Counted from the first letter of the stretch, positions 8,647 to 18,558 are shown. The stretch: 64,000 nt of DNA from Nocardioides guangzhouensis (GCF_004519545.1 NZ_SDKM01000003.1:62001-126000), one strand, 5' to 3'. Numbers and translations: made by a program. Notes: a model not told the origin generated them from the letters alone.

Positions 8647-10254
8647 ATGAAGTTCTTCCGATCCCGTGCGTCGCGCGGGGCAGCCGCCGTCCTGGTCGGG
8701 GTCGCGCTGGTCGCCGCCGCGGCCGCCGTACCCGCCGTCGCCGCGCCGCCGGTGAAGCCCGGCAAGGTGACCGGCCTGGTCGCCACCGTGAGCAAGCCGG
8801 CCGCGGCCTACCAGGTCGCCTCGTCGTGGAACGCCGCGACCAACGCCACCAGCTACCAGGTGAAGCTCGTCGACCCGGGCGGGGTCGCGCTCGACAGCGC
8901 CACGGTGACGGCCACGTCCTGGTCCGCCACCACCACCAGGCCGGCGGGCACCAGCGTGACGATCCAGGTCACCCCGCTCGCCGGGACCCGTAAGGGCACC
9001 ATGGTCTCGCTGACCAAGGTGCTGCCGGACGTCACCCCGCCGACCGGCACCTTCGGGGTTGCCTGGAACGTGAGCACCGCGACCGTCACGCAGGAGTCGC
9101 TCAGCGACGACCTCTCGCCGGCCGGGTCGATCACCCGCCAGATCGACTGGGGCCGCGGCGACGGCTACGAGCCGTGGTCGACCGGCACCACGATCAGCTA
9201 CACCTACCCGCTCACCGACGGGTACTACCGACCCAGGGTCAAGCTCACCGACCAGGCCTTGAACGTCAGCGAGCAGTACCTGCACGCGGTCGTGATCGGC
9301 GACGACACCGCCCCGACGGGCAGCTTCACCGCGTCGCCGACCGCCGCCTGGGCGGGCCTGACCGCAGTCCAGCTCAGCCAGGCGGGGCTCGACGACGACT
9401 TCAGCCCGGCCGCCCGGGTGCTCCGCATGGTGGACTGGGGCGACGGAACCCCGATCACGCCCTGGCCGACGCTGGTCGACGTCCCCTCGCACGTGTACGC
9501 CACCGCCGGCACCTTCACACCGGTCATCACCCTCGAGGACGAGGCCGGCAATACGGCGCCGGTGTCCGCGGACCCGGTGACCGTCACCAAGGACAACGCT
9601 CCCACGGGCACGTTCGCCGCGTCCCCGACCGTTGCCTGGGCCGGCCTCACCGCCGTCCAGCTCGGCCAGACCGCGCTCGCGGACGACTACACGGACGTCG
9701 CCGCCGTGCAGCGCACGGTGAGCTGGGGCGACGGCACCACCACGTCGTGGCCGGACGCCATGGTCGCGCCGTCGCACGTGTACGCCGCCGCCGGCTCCTA
9801 CACGCCGACGGTCACGCTCGAGGACGAGCGCGGCAACACCGCGCAGGTCGCGGCGGACACCGTGACCGTCACGGCCGACACGGTCAAGCCGGTCGTCAGG
9901 CTGACCGTCCCGAAGACCCGCACGGGCTACGTCGCCAGCTGGCGGACGCTCAAGGGCCGGGCCACGGACACTGCCGGGACCGGCGTGAGCCGGGTCGAGG
10001 TCCGGGTCATCGAGAAGCGGGGCACCAGGTGGTACGCCTTCCGTCCGGCCACCGGCACGTGGGTCAAGACCGCCACGGCGGCTCGTGCCTGGAAGAAGGC
10101 CGGCATCCGCAAGGTCACGCCGACCGCGACGGGCACCTGGTCGGCCCGGGTCGCCGGGCTCCGCAAGGGCACGATGTACGTCAAGGTGGTCGCTGTCGAC
10201 CGGGCGGCCAACCGCTCCGCGGTGCTGTCCCGCAAGCAGCTGCTCACACGCTGA
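8647..10254 (+). CDS. Secreted fibronectin type III / PKD-like repeat protein
   Basis: The 535-residue protein starts with a Sec signal peptide (AVLVGVALVAAAAAVPAVAA, cleavage near residue 35). An Fn3-like domain begins at VKPGKVTGLVATVS. Three tandem modules of about 90 residues follow, each opening with PTGTF or PTGSF and carrying IDWGRGDG, VDWGDGT or SWGDGT, the PKD-type turn. The second and third modules are close copies at residue level (AWAGLTAVQL in both). A C-terminal domain of about 120 residues has a TDTAGTGVSRVEVRV core like Ig-type 'tandem repeat' folds. No catalytic motif is seen, so an adhesin or surface role is inferred only. The ATG follows a GGGGGGAG ribosome site and a strong terminator lies directly downstream. 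Confidence 0.75.
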   Translation: MKFFRSRASRGAAAVLVGVALVAAAAAVPAVAAPPVKPGKVTGLVATVSKPAAAYQVASSWNAATNATSYQVKLVDPGGVALDSATVTATSWSATTTRPAGTSVTIQVTPLAGTRKGTMVSLTKVLPDVTPPTGTFGVAWNVSTATVTQESLSDDLSPAGSITRQIDWGRGDGYEPWSTGTTISYTYPLTDGYYRPRVKLTDQALNVSEQYLHAVVIGDDTAPTGSFTASPTAAWAGLTAVQLSQAGLDDDFSPAARVLRMVDWGDGTPITPWPTLVDVPSHVYATAGTFTPVITLEDEAGNTAPVSADPVTVTKDNAPTGTFAASPTVAWAGLTAVQLGQTALADDYTDVAAVQRTVSWGDGTTTSWPDAMVAPSHVYAAAGSYTPTVTLEDERGNTAQVAADTVTVTADTVKPVVRLTVPKTRTGYVASWRTLKGRATDTAGTGVSRVEVRVIEKRGTRWYAFRPATGTWVKTATAARAWKKAGIRKVTPTATGTWSARVAGLRKGTMYVKVVAVDRAANRSAVLSRKQLLTR

Positions 10255-10269
10255 CGGCACGCACGAGCA

Positions 10270-10306
10270 CGGCGCCGGCCGGGGCCCCCTGACCCGGCCG
10301 GCGCCG
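10270..10306 (+). terminator. Strong hairpin terminator after the repeat protein
   Basis: Perfect 14-bp arms CGGCGCCGGCCGGG (10270-10283) and CCCGGCCGGCGCCG (10293-10306) enclose a nine-base loop and are followed by CATTTCCC. It lies 15 bp past the stop codon. Confidence 0.75.
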
Positions 10307-10314
10307 CATTTCCC

Positions 10315-10377
10315 GATAGTCCCAAACGTTCGAGGGTCACCGACCGGTCGGCGATCCCTCGAACGTTTGGGACTATC
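10315..10377. repeat. 63-bp palindromic element with nested inner palindrome
   Basis: Two perfect 22-bp arms run 10315-10336 and 10356-10377, reading GATAGTCCCAAACGTTCGAG onward and its exact reverse complement. The 19-base centre itself contains CCGACCGGTCGG at 10340-10351. It lies between two convergent genes, downstream of a separate terminator and 12 bp from the methyltransferase stop. Arms this long and perfect exceed a normal terminator. A miniature palindromic repeat or a bidirectional terminator are the main readings. Confidence 0.7.
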
Positions 10378-10389
10378 CGGCAAAAGGGG

Positions 10390-11214
10390 TCAGTGGCAGG
10401 TGAAGACCGTGACGTGGCCGGCGTACTCGCGGGGGCCGTCGAAGGCGGGCAGCAGCAGGTCGGTGGTACGGCGCTCGCCGGGCGGGGGCACCACCACGGA
10501 GAGGTCCGGCGAGGCGGCCGGAGCCATCGCAGCGGCGTCGCCGGCGTCGCCCGCCGCCAGCTCCTCCGACGGCACCCACGCGAGCGTGTCGAGGTAGGCC
10601 TGGGCGGCCGCGTGGTCGGGGAACAGGGCCCGGGTGGCCACGTCCTCGCGGCGTACGTCGGAGAAGTGGCGTCGCAGCGCCTCCTCGCCGTTCTCGCTGC
10701 TGAACTGGGTGACAAGGGGAGCCCCGCCGGCCTCGCGGCGCAGGTCCGCGGTGTGCTGGTCGCCGTTGGTGACCGCGACGAACAGCCCGCCGGGGCGCAG
10801 CACCCGCCGGGCCTCCGCCAACGCGAGGTCGAGGTCCGGCACGTGGTAGAGCATCCACATCGCGGTGACCACGTCGAGCGAGCCGTCGTCGAACGGCAGC
10901 GCCTGGGCATCGCCCACGCGGGCGTCGATGCCCCGCTCGCGGGTGAGCCGCACGAACCGCTCTGACTGGTCGATCGCGCTCACGGTCGCCCGGGGCAGGG
11001 CCAGCGAGAGCCGGGCCGCGAAGCCGCCGGTGCCGCAGCCCACGTCCAGCAGGTGCGGCGTCTCCCGCCCCGCGACGGCGCCGACAGCCGCGTCGAGGGC
11101 CAGCGTGGACGGGTCCCGTCCGTCGAGCGCCGGGTGCCAGACGGAGAGCCGGGTGTGGAGACTCTCCTCGGTGGCGTACTGGGCGCGGACGGCGGCGGAG
11201 TCCTGCAGGGTCAC
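10390..11214 (-). CDS. Class I SAM-dependent methyltransferase
   Basis: The 274-residue protein has the Rossmann-like methyltransferase core. Motif I is [17 protein letters not shown] at about residues 54-70, the acidic end of beta-2 is SAIDQS, and the post-motif region [24 protein letters not shown] plus RRVLRPGG are typical of the Methyltransf_11/UbiE group. The substrate cannot be told from sequence; the C-terminal half is not one of the diagnostic types. Its GTG start overlaps the fumC stop by four bases (GTGA), so it is probably translated from the fumC transcript. The functional link to fumarase is unknown. Confidence 0.8.
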   Translation of the reverse strand: MTLQDSAAVRAQYATEESLHTRLSVWHPALDGRDPSTLALDAAVGAVAGRETPHLLDVGCGTGGFAARLSLALPRATVSAIDQSERFVRLTRERGIDARVGDAQALPFDDGSLDVVTAMWMLYHVPDLDLALAEARRVLRPGGLFVAVTNGDQHTADLRREAGGAPLVTQFSSENGEEALRRHFSDVRREDVATRALFPDHAAAQAYLDTLAWVPSEELAAGDAGDAAAMAPAASPDLSVVVPPPGERRTTDLLLPAFDGPREYAGHVTVFTCH

Positions 11215-12638
11215 GGGTGCGTCATGCCTTTCACGTCGAGGGCGTCGTCGAGCTGCTGCTCGGTCAGGGTCCCGTCGGCGACGAGACCGAGGTCCAGCAC
11301 CGTCTCACGGATCGTGGTGCCGTCCTGCATCGCCTTCTTGGCGATGGCGGCGGCCTTCTCGTAGCCGACGTACCGGTTGAGCGGGGTGACGATCGACGGC
11401 GACGACTCGGCGTACGCGCGCATCCGGTCGACGTCGGCGGTGATGCCGTCGACGCAGCGGTCGGCCAGCAGCCGGGTCGCGGTGGACAGCAGCCGGATCG
11501 ACTCGAGCAGGTTGCGCGCGATCACCGGCATCATCACGTTGAGCTCGAAGTTGCCCGCCGCCCCGGCGGTCGCGACCGCGGCGTCGTTGCCGACCACCTG
11601 GGCGCAGACCATCAGCACGGCCTCGGGTACGACAGGGTTCACCTTGCCGGGCATGATGCTGGACCCGGGCTGGAGGTCAGGGAGGTGGATCTCCGCCAGG
11701 CCGGTGGTCGGGCCCGAGCTCATCCAGCGCAGGTCGTTGCAGATCTTGGTCAGGCCGACCGCGACCACCCGCAGCTGGCCGGAGAGCTCGACCAGCGCGT
11801 CGCGGCCCCCCTGCGCCTCGAAGTGGTTGCGGGCCTCGGTGAACCGCAGCCCGGTGCGGTCGGACAGCTCGGCGATCACCGCCGCGGCGAACCCCTCGGG
11901 CGTGTTGATGCCGGTGCCGACGGCGGTGCCGCCCAACGGGAGCTCGGCGACCCGGGGGAGCGTCGACTCCAGGCGTTCGACGCCCAGCCGTAGGACCGCG
12001 GCGTACCCGGAGAGCTCCTGGCCGAGCGTCACCGGGGTTGCGTCCATCAGGTGCGTACGGCCGGCCTTGACGACGTCCGCGAACTCCTCGGCCCTGCGCT
12101 CGAACGCCGACGCCAGGTGGTCGAGGGCGGGCAGCAGGTCTGTGTGGGTCGCGGTGACCGCGGCGACGTGGATGGAGGTGGGGAAGGTGTCGTTGCTGGA
12201 CTGGCTGGCGTTGACGTGGTCGTTGGGGTGCGCCTCGACGCCGCGGCGTGAGGCCAGCGAGGCGAGCACCTCGTTCATGTTCATGTTCGAGGACGTGCCG
12301 GACCCGGTCTGGAAGACGTCGACCGGGAAGTGGTCGTGGTGCCGGCCGGCGACGACCTCCTCGGCCGCGGCCCGGATCGCCTCGGCGATGTCGGCGTCGA
12401 GCACCCCCAGCCGCGCGTTGACCACGGCCGCGGCTGCCTTCACCCGGGCCAGCGCGACCAGGTGGCTGCCTTCGAGGGTGCTCCCGCTGATCGGGAAGTT
12501 CTCGACCGCCCGCTGGGTCTGCGCACGCCAGAGCGCGTCGGCCGGCACCCGGACCTCGCCCATCGAGTCGTGCTCGACGCGGTGGCGGTCCCGGTGGTCC
12601 GGCTCGGTGCTTCCGTCGGTCCCCTCGGCGGTGGTCAC
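11211..12638 (-). CDS. fumC: Class II fumarate hydratase
   Basis: The 475-residue protein belongs to the fumarase/aspartase superfamily and hydrates fumarate to L-malate in the TCA cycle. The signature [11 protein letters not shown] sits at residues 325-335. Other conserved blocks are [32 protein letters not shown] and [25 protein letters not shown] and the ~470 length point to fumarase rather than aspartase or argininosuccinate lyase. A second, unrelated class I iron-sulfur fumarase lies 4 kb away, so the organism has both types. The GTG start faces the divergent arsR gene across a short spacer. Confidence 0.93.
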   Translation of the reverse strand: MTTAEGTDGSTEPDHRDRHRVEHDSMGEVRVPADALWRAQTQRAVENFPISGSTLEGSHLVALARVKAAAAVVNARLGVLDADIAEAIRAAAEEVVAGRHHDHFPVDVFQTGSGTSSNMNMNEVLASLASRRGVEAHPNDHVNASQSSNDTFPTSIHVAAVTATHTDLLPALDHLASAFERRAEEFADVVKAGRTHLMDATPVTLGQELSGYAAVLRLGVERLESTLPRVAELPLGGTAVGTGINTPEGFAAAVIAELSDRTGLRFTEARNHFEAQGGRDALVELSGQLRVVAVGLTKICNDLRWMSSGPTTGLAEIHLPDLQPGSSIMPGKVNPVVPEAVLMVCAQVVGNDAAVATAGAAGNFELNVMMPVIARNLLESIRLLSTATRLLADRCVDGITADVDRMRAYAESSPSIVTPLNRYVGYEKAAAIAKKAMQDGTTIRETVLDLGLVADGTLTEQQLDDALDVKGMTHP

Positions 12639-12655
12639 GGGACCGACGCTACCGG

Positions 12656-12686
12656 TTGACCGAAAGGTAACTGATGGGTTACCAAT
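12656..12686 (+). promoter_or_regulatory. Probable arsR promoter with overlapping operator
   Basis: TTGACC at 12656-12661 and TACCAAT at 12680-12686 are spaced 18 bp, like a -35/-10 pair. Between and over them lies the inverted repeat GGTAAC (12666-12671) and GTTACC (12678-12683). A transcript starting six bases after the -10 would begin at the GTG at 12692, a leaderless arrangement. The palindrome also covers an ATG at 12674, which argues against that ATG as the start. Confidence 0.5.
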
Positions 12687-12691
12687 GGTGG

Positions 12692-13069
12692 GTGGACGCG
12701 TTCGAGGCGATCGCCGACCCGGTACGCCGGGACCTGCTCGTGCGGCTCGGCTCCGGCCCTGCCCGGGTGGTCGACCTCGCCGCCGAGCACCCGATCAGCC
12801 GGCCGGCGGTGAGTCGGCACCTCCGGGTGCTCACCGAGGCGGGACTGGTCGCCGGCGCCACGCACGGCCGGGAGCGCCGCTACCGGCTCGAGCGTGCCGG
12901 CCTGGCCGCCGTGCGCTCGTGGCTCGACGCCGTCGAGGCTCCGGCGCCGCCGGTCCCCGAGCGTGCGCTCGACGGGCTGGACCTCGAGGTGCGCCGTACG
13001 TCGCGTGACCGGCGCGGCGCGTCCCGACCGGGCAGCCGCGGGGCCGAGGGCGAGGAGGAGGCGGGATGA
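12692..13069 (+). CDS. ArsR-family HTH transcriptional regulator
   Basis: The ~125-residue protein has the ArsR winged-helix fold: [18 protein letters not shown], then the recognition helix [19 protein letters not shown] and the wing GRERRYRLE. No metal-binding cysteine pair is visible, which is usual for the ArsR subgroup paired with SRPBCC proteins. The downstream SRPBCC gene overlaps by four bases (ATGA), a common two-gene unit in actinobacteria. An in-frame ATG at 12674 would add six residues (MGYQWW) but lies inside a promoter-operator palindrome, so the GTG at 12692 was preferred. Autoregulation is inferred from that operator. Confidence 0.85.
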   Translation: MDAFEAIADPVRRDLLVRLGSGPARVVDLAAEHPISRPAVSRHLRVLTEAGLVAGATHGRERRYRLERAGLAAVRSWLDAVEAPAPPVPERALDGLDLEVRRTSRDRRGASRPGSRGAEGEEEAG

Positions 13070-13572
13070 CGGCAGTTCCACCGACCGGACGGCGCGAGGC
13101 GCGCGAGGGTGTCGGCTACCTGGTGCTGACCCGGACGTTCCGGGCCCCGATCGAGGACGTGTGGGCCGCGGTGACCGAGCCGTCCCGCATGGAGCGCTGG
13201 ATCGGCACCTGGTCCGGCGACCCGGCCGAGGGGCAGGTGCTATTCCGGATGACCGCGGAGGGCGAGGACGCGCCCGCCGAACCCGCCTCGATCGACGTCT
13301 GCGACCCGCCGCGTCGGCTGGTGGTCCGCACCCAGGGCGGCGACGGCTCGCAGTGGCAGCTCGAGCTCGACCTCGTCGAGGCCGATGGGGTGACCACGCT
13401 GACCTTCGGCCAGGTGATGTCCGATCCCGAGGCCGCCTCCCAGATCGGCCCGGGCTGGGACTACTACCTCGACCGTCTGGTGGCCTCGGAGACCGGGGGC
13501 GACGTCGGGTCGGTGGACTTCGACGACTACTACCCGTCGCAGTCCGCGCACTACGTCGCGGCGTTCTCCTGA
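13066..13572 (+). CDS. SRPBCC (AHSA1-like) domain protein
   Basis: The 168-residue protein is a START/Bet v1-like fold: LVLTRTFRAPIEDVWAAVTEPSRMERWIG is the typical first strand and helix, and GPGWDYYLDRLVA is the closing helix region. Members bind hydrophobic ligands or act as Hsp90-activator-like proteins; the ligand here is unknown. It is translationally coupled to the ArsR gene through ATGA. Its last 22 bp overlap the 3' end of the convergent spermidine-synthase-like gene, so the two transcripts would be antisense at their ends. Confidence 0.85.
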   Translation: MTAVPPTGRREAREGVGYLVLTRTFRAPIEDVWAAVTEPSRMERWIGTWSGDPAEGQVLFRMTAEGEDAPAEPASIDVCDPPRRLVVRTQGGDGSQWQLELDLVEADGVTTLTFGQVMSDPEAASQIGPGWDYYLDRLVASETGGDVGSVDFDDYYPSQSAHYVAAFS

Positions 13573-14243
13573 GCCACGCGCGCCACGTAGAGCCAGTAGG
13601 TCTCCGCGCGGGCGCCGAGCTGGACCGGGTACGGCACCGCACGCACGTCGTCGAACACCTCGCCGAGGGCCGCCTCGAGCTCCGCGGAGGTGTCGGCCGA
13701 CCAGACGACCAGCGCCTGCCTCGTCACCCGTCGTACGGCGGTCAGGAAGGGCACGCGGTAGAGCTCGGCGTTCTCGTCGTGCACCAGGTAGCCCGGGCCG
13801 TTGTCGACGTCCAGCAGCACCAGGTCGTAGGAGACCTCGCCGGCCTCGGCGAACGCCAGCGCCACGTCGTTGACCACCACGGTCAGCCGTTCGTCGGCCA
13901 GCACCTGCGGGCCGTGCGGGATGGTGCCGTCGCGCATCCAGTCGACCAGCGCCTGCTCGAGCTCGACGACCGTGCAGCGCTCGACCCGCGGGTCCGCGAG
14001 CACCTCCCGCATCGTGAATCCGAGCCCGAGCCCGCCCACCAGCACCGACGCCGGGCCGTCGACGAGGTCGAGCGCGGCGGCCGCGAGCGCGCGCTCGGTC
14101 GAGGTCTCAGCGGTGTCCATCACGAACACCCCGTTCGCGCGCAGCTCCAGCACCTCGGGGGCGGACTCCTCCCGGCGGGTGCGCAGCACCAGCTCCCCGC
14201 GCTCGGTCTCGGCGCGAGCTACCTCGGCGTACTCGGTGGGCAT
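13551..14243 (-). CDS. Spermidine synthase-like methyltransferase-fold protein
   Basis: The 230-residue protein has the nucleotide-binding core of spermidine/spermine synthases: ASVLVGGLGLGFTMREVLAD for the glycine loop, CTVVELEQALVDWMRDG for the acidic residue after beta-2, and YDLVLLDVDNGPGYLV for the central strand. The N-terminal beta segment typical of true polyamine synthases is short, and there is no speD or other polyamine gene nearby, so the actual substrate is uncertain. It ends inside the convergent SRPBCC gene (22-bp overlap). Longer in-frame starts exist upstream, but MPTEYAEVARAETERGELVL gives the family-like beginning. Confidence 0.75.
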   Translation of the reverse strand: MPTEYAEVARAETERGELVLRTRREESAPEVLELRANGVFVMDTAETSTERALAAAALDLVDGPASVLVGGLGLGFTMREVLADPRVERCTVVELEQALVDWMRDGTIPHGPQVLADERLTVVVNDVALAFAEAGEVSYDLVLLDVDNGPGYLVHDENAELYRVPFLTAVRRVTRQALVVWSADTSAELEAALGEVFDDVRAVPYPVQLGARAETYWLYVARVAQENAAT

Positions 14244-14253
14244 GGCCACGACG

Positions 14254-14664
14254 CTATCCGGAGACCCCTGCACGCGAGGCGGTCGGGTCGTGGGCACCCT
14301 GGTTTCGAGACGGGCGCTGGGCGCCCTCCTCGACCAACGGTGCCGGCGGCTCAGTCGAAGAGCTCGCTGAGCCAGCTCTCCTTGCGCTTGGGCTTGCGGT
14401 GGCGCTGGTCGTAGCCCGGTCGTCGTAGCGCCGGTCGTCGTAGCGCCGGTCGTCGTAGCGCCGGTCGTCGTACCCGCGGGTGTCCTGGTACGACGGCGCC
14501 GGCGCGGCGGGCGCGGCCGGGGCGGGCTGGGTGAGCGACCGGTCGATGATCTTGTCGAGCTCGCCACGGTCGAGCCACACACCCCGACAGGTGGGGCAGT
14601 AGTCGATCTCGATGCCGCTGCGCTCGCTCATCACGAGCACGGTTCCGTCGGTCGGGCACTGCAT
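14254..14664 (-). CDS. TFIIB-type zinc ribbon protein, frameshifted C-terminus
   Basis: The N-terminus MQCPTDGTVLVMSERSGIEI, then DYCPTCRGVWLDRGELDKII, is a zf-TFIIB ribbon with two CPxC/CPTC knuckles. A Pro/Ala linker and tandem YDDRR repeats (15 bp each, four copies) follow. In related proteins the tail ends in a basic KxKRKESWL..LFD motif. That tail (RKPKRKESWLSELFD, stop at 14351) is present here but in a different frame: a single C is missing at about 14416-14418, where the repeat pattern CGGCGCTAC reads CGGGCTAC. The frame that is actually open runs on to 14254 with an unrelated tail. This is a real mutation or a base-call error. The start is supported by a GGAG ribosome site. Confidence 0.7.
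   Translation of the reverse strand: MQCPTDGTVLVMSERSGIEIDYCPTCRGVWLDRGELDKIIDRSLTQPAPAAPAAPAPSYQDTRGYDDRRYDDRRYDDRRYDDRATTSATASPSARRAGSASSSTEPPAPLVEEGAQRPSRNQGAHDPTASRAGVSG
14300..14336. repeat. REP-like palindrome (TTTCGAGAC family)
   Basis: Outer arms TGGTTTCGAG (14300-14309) and CTCGACCA (14329-14336) pair with a two-base bulge, and inner arms GGGCGC and GCGCCC flank a short centre. It resembles the full repeat copy at 47409-47446. It lies just downstream of the intact-frame stop of the zinc ribbon gene. Confidence 0.6.
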
Positions 14665-14733
14665 GGGATCTCCTTCGTCGGCTACCCGGCCAACGTGCGG
14701 CGACGCGGCAGGGTTCCAACGGGCCTGCGCGTC

Positions 14734-14764
14734 GCAGGTCCCGGAGGAGGCTTCCGGGACCTGC
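14734..14764. other. Perfect hairpin in divergent intergenic region
   Basis: Arms GCAGGTCCCGGA (14734-14745) and TCCGGGACCTGC (14753-14764) pair over 12 bp with a seven-base loop. The position is unusual: the flanking genes diverge, so a terminator is not expected. It could be a regulator site or the end of an unseen transcript. Confidence 0.5.
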
Positions 14765-14833
14765 GTTGGCACGGTCGGCGGACGTGGGAAGCCGGCCGTG
14801 CCGGGGGCTCCAGTCTCCATCCGTCGATCGCGC

Positions 14834-14868
14834 TTTGTCCAGAGTTTGTCCAAGGTTCGGTCTAGACT
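14834..14868 (+). promoter_or_regulatory. CarH-type promoter with 11-bp direct repeats
   Basis: TTTGTCCA occurs at 14834-14841 and again at 14845-14852, spaced exactly 11 bp. TAGACT at 14863-14868 is a good -10 sequence, and a transcript from it would start at or next to the GTG at 14876 (leaderless). CarH proteins bind 11-bp direct repeats over promoter elements, so these repeats are a natural autoregulatory operator. Confidence 0.6.
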
Positions 14869-14875
14869 CCCTGAC

Positions 14876-15751
14876 GTGTACACGGTCAAGCACGCGGCCA
14901 CGCTGACCGGCATCCCGGCCGACACGTTGCGGGTCTGGGAGCGGCGGTACGGCGTGGTGTCGCCGGCGCGGTCGGAGGGCGGCTACCGGCTCTACGACGA
15001 CGCGTCGCTGCGCCGGCTCCGGGCGATGGGGGCGCTGGTCGGCGCGGGCTGGTCCGCACGCCAGGCGGCGGCCCGGGTGCTGGCGGACGAGGAGGCCGGC
15101 ACCGACGACGCCCCCGATCCGGGCGTGACCCCGATCGGCGACGTGGACGCGCTGGCCCGGGTGGCCGCGACCTTCGACGTCGCGGGCCTCGACGCGGCCC
15201 TGGACGCGGGCTTCGCGCTCGGCACCTTCGAGGAGGTCGTCGACGGCTGGCTGATGCCCTCGCTGCTCCGGCTCGGCGCCGCCTGGCGGCACGGGGCCGT
15301 GCTGGTGGCCGGGGAGCACCTCGTCAGCGCCAGCGTGCAGCGCCGGCTTGCGGCGGCGTACGACGCCGCAGGGCCCGTTGGTGGCGGCCCGAGGGTGGTG
15401 GTCGGGCTGGCCCGCGGTTCCCGCCACGAGCTCGGGGTGCTCGCGTTCGCGACCGCGCTGCGGCGGGCCGGCGGCGACGTGGTCTACGTCGGGGGCGACC
15501 TGCCGCCGGACGGCTGGGTCGCCGTCGTGGCCGAGCAGCGGCCGGCCGCGGCGGTGCTGGGCGTGCCCTCCTCGGACGACGTGGTGGCGGTGCGGGAGAC
15601 CGTGGCCGCGCTGGCCGCCGCGCACCCGGACCTGCCGGTGAACGTCGGCGGCGGGCACCAGCACGCGGTGAGCGGCGCGCACCGGCTCGGCCACCTGGTC
15701 GGACCGGCCGCCGCCGCGCTGGCCGCCGACCTGGCCGACGGCCTGGCCTGA
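14876..15751 (+). CDS. MerR-family regulator with B12-binding domain (CarH-type photoreceptor)
   Basis: The 291-residue protein has an N-terminal MerR winged helix (YTVKHAATLTGIPADTLRVW, then ERRYGVVSP and GGYRLYDD) and C-terminal cobalamin-binding four-helix and Rossmann-like domains. The light-sensing motif W-x9-EH of CarH/LitR proteins is present (Trp137, Glu147, His148). The lower-ligand His is at 184 in GSRHELG, matching the E/D-x-H-x-x-G class. In this family adenosylcobalamin drives tetramerisation and DNA binding in the dark, and light breaks the complex. No carotenoid or photolyase gene is adjacent, so the regulon is unknown. The convergent fumarase stop lies three bases beyond this stop. 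Confidence 0.88.
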   Translation: MYTVKHAATLTGIPADTLRVWERRYGVVSPARSEGGYRLYDDASLRRLRAMGALVGAGWSARQAAARVLADEEAGTDDAPDPGVTPIGDVDALARVAATFDVAGLDAALDAGFALGTFEEVVDGWLMPSLLRLGAAWRHGAVLVAGEHLVSASVQRRLAAAYDAAGPVGGGPRVVVGLARGSRHELGVLAFATALRRAGGDVVYVGGDLPPDGWVAVVAEQRPAAAVLGVPSSDDVVAVRETVAALAAAHPDLPVNVGGGHQHAVSGAHRLGHLVGPAAAALAADLADGLA

Positions 15752-15754
15752 GAC

Positions 15755-17443
<1,689 letters not shown>

Positions 17444-17517
17444 GTCGGCAGGTTACGCCGCGGACGCGGTCCTCCTGAAGGCGGGCATAGTCACGGACCC
17501 GCGGGCGTTCGGCTGGT

Positions 17518-18558
17518 GTGCACCTCCACGAGTCCGTCGTCATCGGGGCCGGCCAGGCCGGCCTCAGCGCGTCGTACCACCTGCTCCGGCTGGGCGTCGG
17601 CCACGTCCTGCTCGACGCGAACGACGCCGCCGGCGGTGCCTGGCGGCACCGCTGGGACTCGCTGACGATGGACGACGTGCACGGCATCGCAGATCTGCCC
17701 GGGTCCCCGGCGCCGCAACGGGACGGCCGGCGCGCGAACGACGTGCTGCCCGGCTGGTTCGAGGCGTACGAGCGTGAGCACGGGCTGCCGGTCGTCCGCC
17801 CTGTCGTGGTCGACGACGTCACCTCCGACGGCGACCTCCTCGTCGTCCGGGCCGGCGACCGACGCTGGACCACGCGCACGCTCGTGAACGCGACCGGCAC
17901 CTGGACCCGCCCGTTCGTCCCGCACTACCCGGGCATCGAACGGTTCCGGGGCGAGCAGCTGCACACCGTCGACTACCCCGGGCCGGAGCACTTCCGCGGA
18001 CGCCGGGTGGTCGTGGTCGGCGGTGGTGCGTCCGCGGTGCAGCTCCTCGGCGAGATCGCGCCGGTCGCCGACACCGTCTGGGTCACCCGGCGGCCGCCTG
18101 TGTGGCGCACCGGCGACTTCGACCCGGAGGCGGGACGGGCGGCGGTGGCGCTGGTCGAGGAGCGGGTACGCCGGGGCCTGCCGCCGGCGAGCGTCGTCAG
18201 CGTCACCGGGCTCGCGCTCCGCGAGCAGGAGCGGGCAGCCGAGCACCTGGGCGCCTACGACCGACGGCCGATGTTCGAGCGGGTCGAGCCGGACGGCGTC
18301 CGCTGGGCCGACGGGTCGTACGAGCCGGCCGACGTGATCCTCTGGGCCACCGGCTTCCGGCCGGCGGTCGCCCACCTCGGGGCGCTGCGCCTGCGCTCGT
18401 CCCACGGCGGCATCCGGCTCGACGGCACCACCGCGGTGGCGGACCCGCGGGTGCAGCTCGTCGGCTACGGCCCGTCGGCGAGCACGATCGGGGCGAACCG
18501 GGCCGGCCGGGCCGCCGCGGTCACCGTGGCCCGGCAGCTCCGGGCCGAGGCAGCCTGA
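17518..18558 (+). CDS. FAD/NAD(P)-binding oxidoreductase (CzcO/monooxygenase-like)
   Basis: The 346-residue flavoprotein has two dinucleotide-binding motifs: ESVVIGAGQAGLSASYHLLR for FAD at the N-terminus and GRRVVVVGGGASAVQLLGEI for NAD(P)H near residue 162. ATGFRPAVAHL marks the end of the second nucleotide domain. This arrangement is shared by flavin-containing monooxygenases and CzcO-type oxidoreductases. The FxGxxxHxxxW/Y fingerprint appears loosely as FRGEQLHTVDY. The substrate is not predictable. Its stop lies 4 bp from the convergent frdD stop, so it is not in the frd operon. Confidence 0.8.
   Translation: MHLHESVVIGAGQAGLSASYHLLRLGVGHVLLDANDAAGGAWRHRWDSLTMDDVHGIADLPGSPAPQRDGRRANDVLPGWFEAYEREHGLPVVRPVVVDDVTSDGDLLVVRAGDRRWTTRTLVNATGTWTRPFVPHYPGIERFRGEQLHTVDYPGPEHFRGRRVVVVGGGASAVQLLGEIAPVADTVWVTRRPPVWRTGDFDPEAGRAAVALVEERVRRGLPPASVVSVTGLALREQERAAEHLGAYDRRPMFERVEPDGVRWADGSYEPADVILWATGFRPAVAHLGALRLRSSHGGIRLDGTTAVADPRVQLVGYGPSASTIGANRAGRAAAVTVARQLRAEAA

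Noticed and set aside
8053..10383. 776-residue minus-strand open frame opposite the secreted repeat protein
   Set aside because: It is an Arg/Gly/Pro-rich shadow of the plus-strand gene, with no recognisable domain; the plus frame has a signal peptide, ribosome site and WGDG repeats.
14254..14350. Extended C-terminus of the zinc-ribbon protein as a genuine domain
   Set aside because: The segment is a frameshift read-through across a REP-like palindrome and has no family-like sequence; the typical tail is in the other frame.
13551..14582. 343-residue version of the spermidine-synthase-like protein
   Set aside because: The extra N-terminal ~110 residues are low-complexity Pro/Arg/Thr-Gly repeats read from the opposite-frame zinc-ribbon region; the family start is at 14243.
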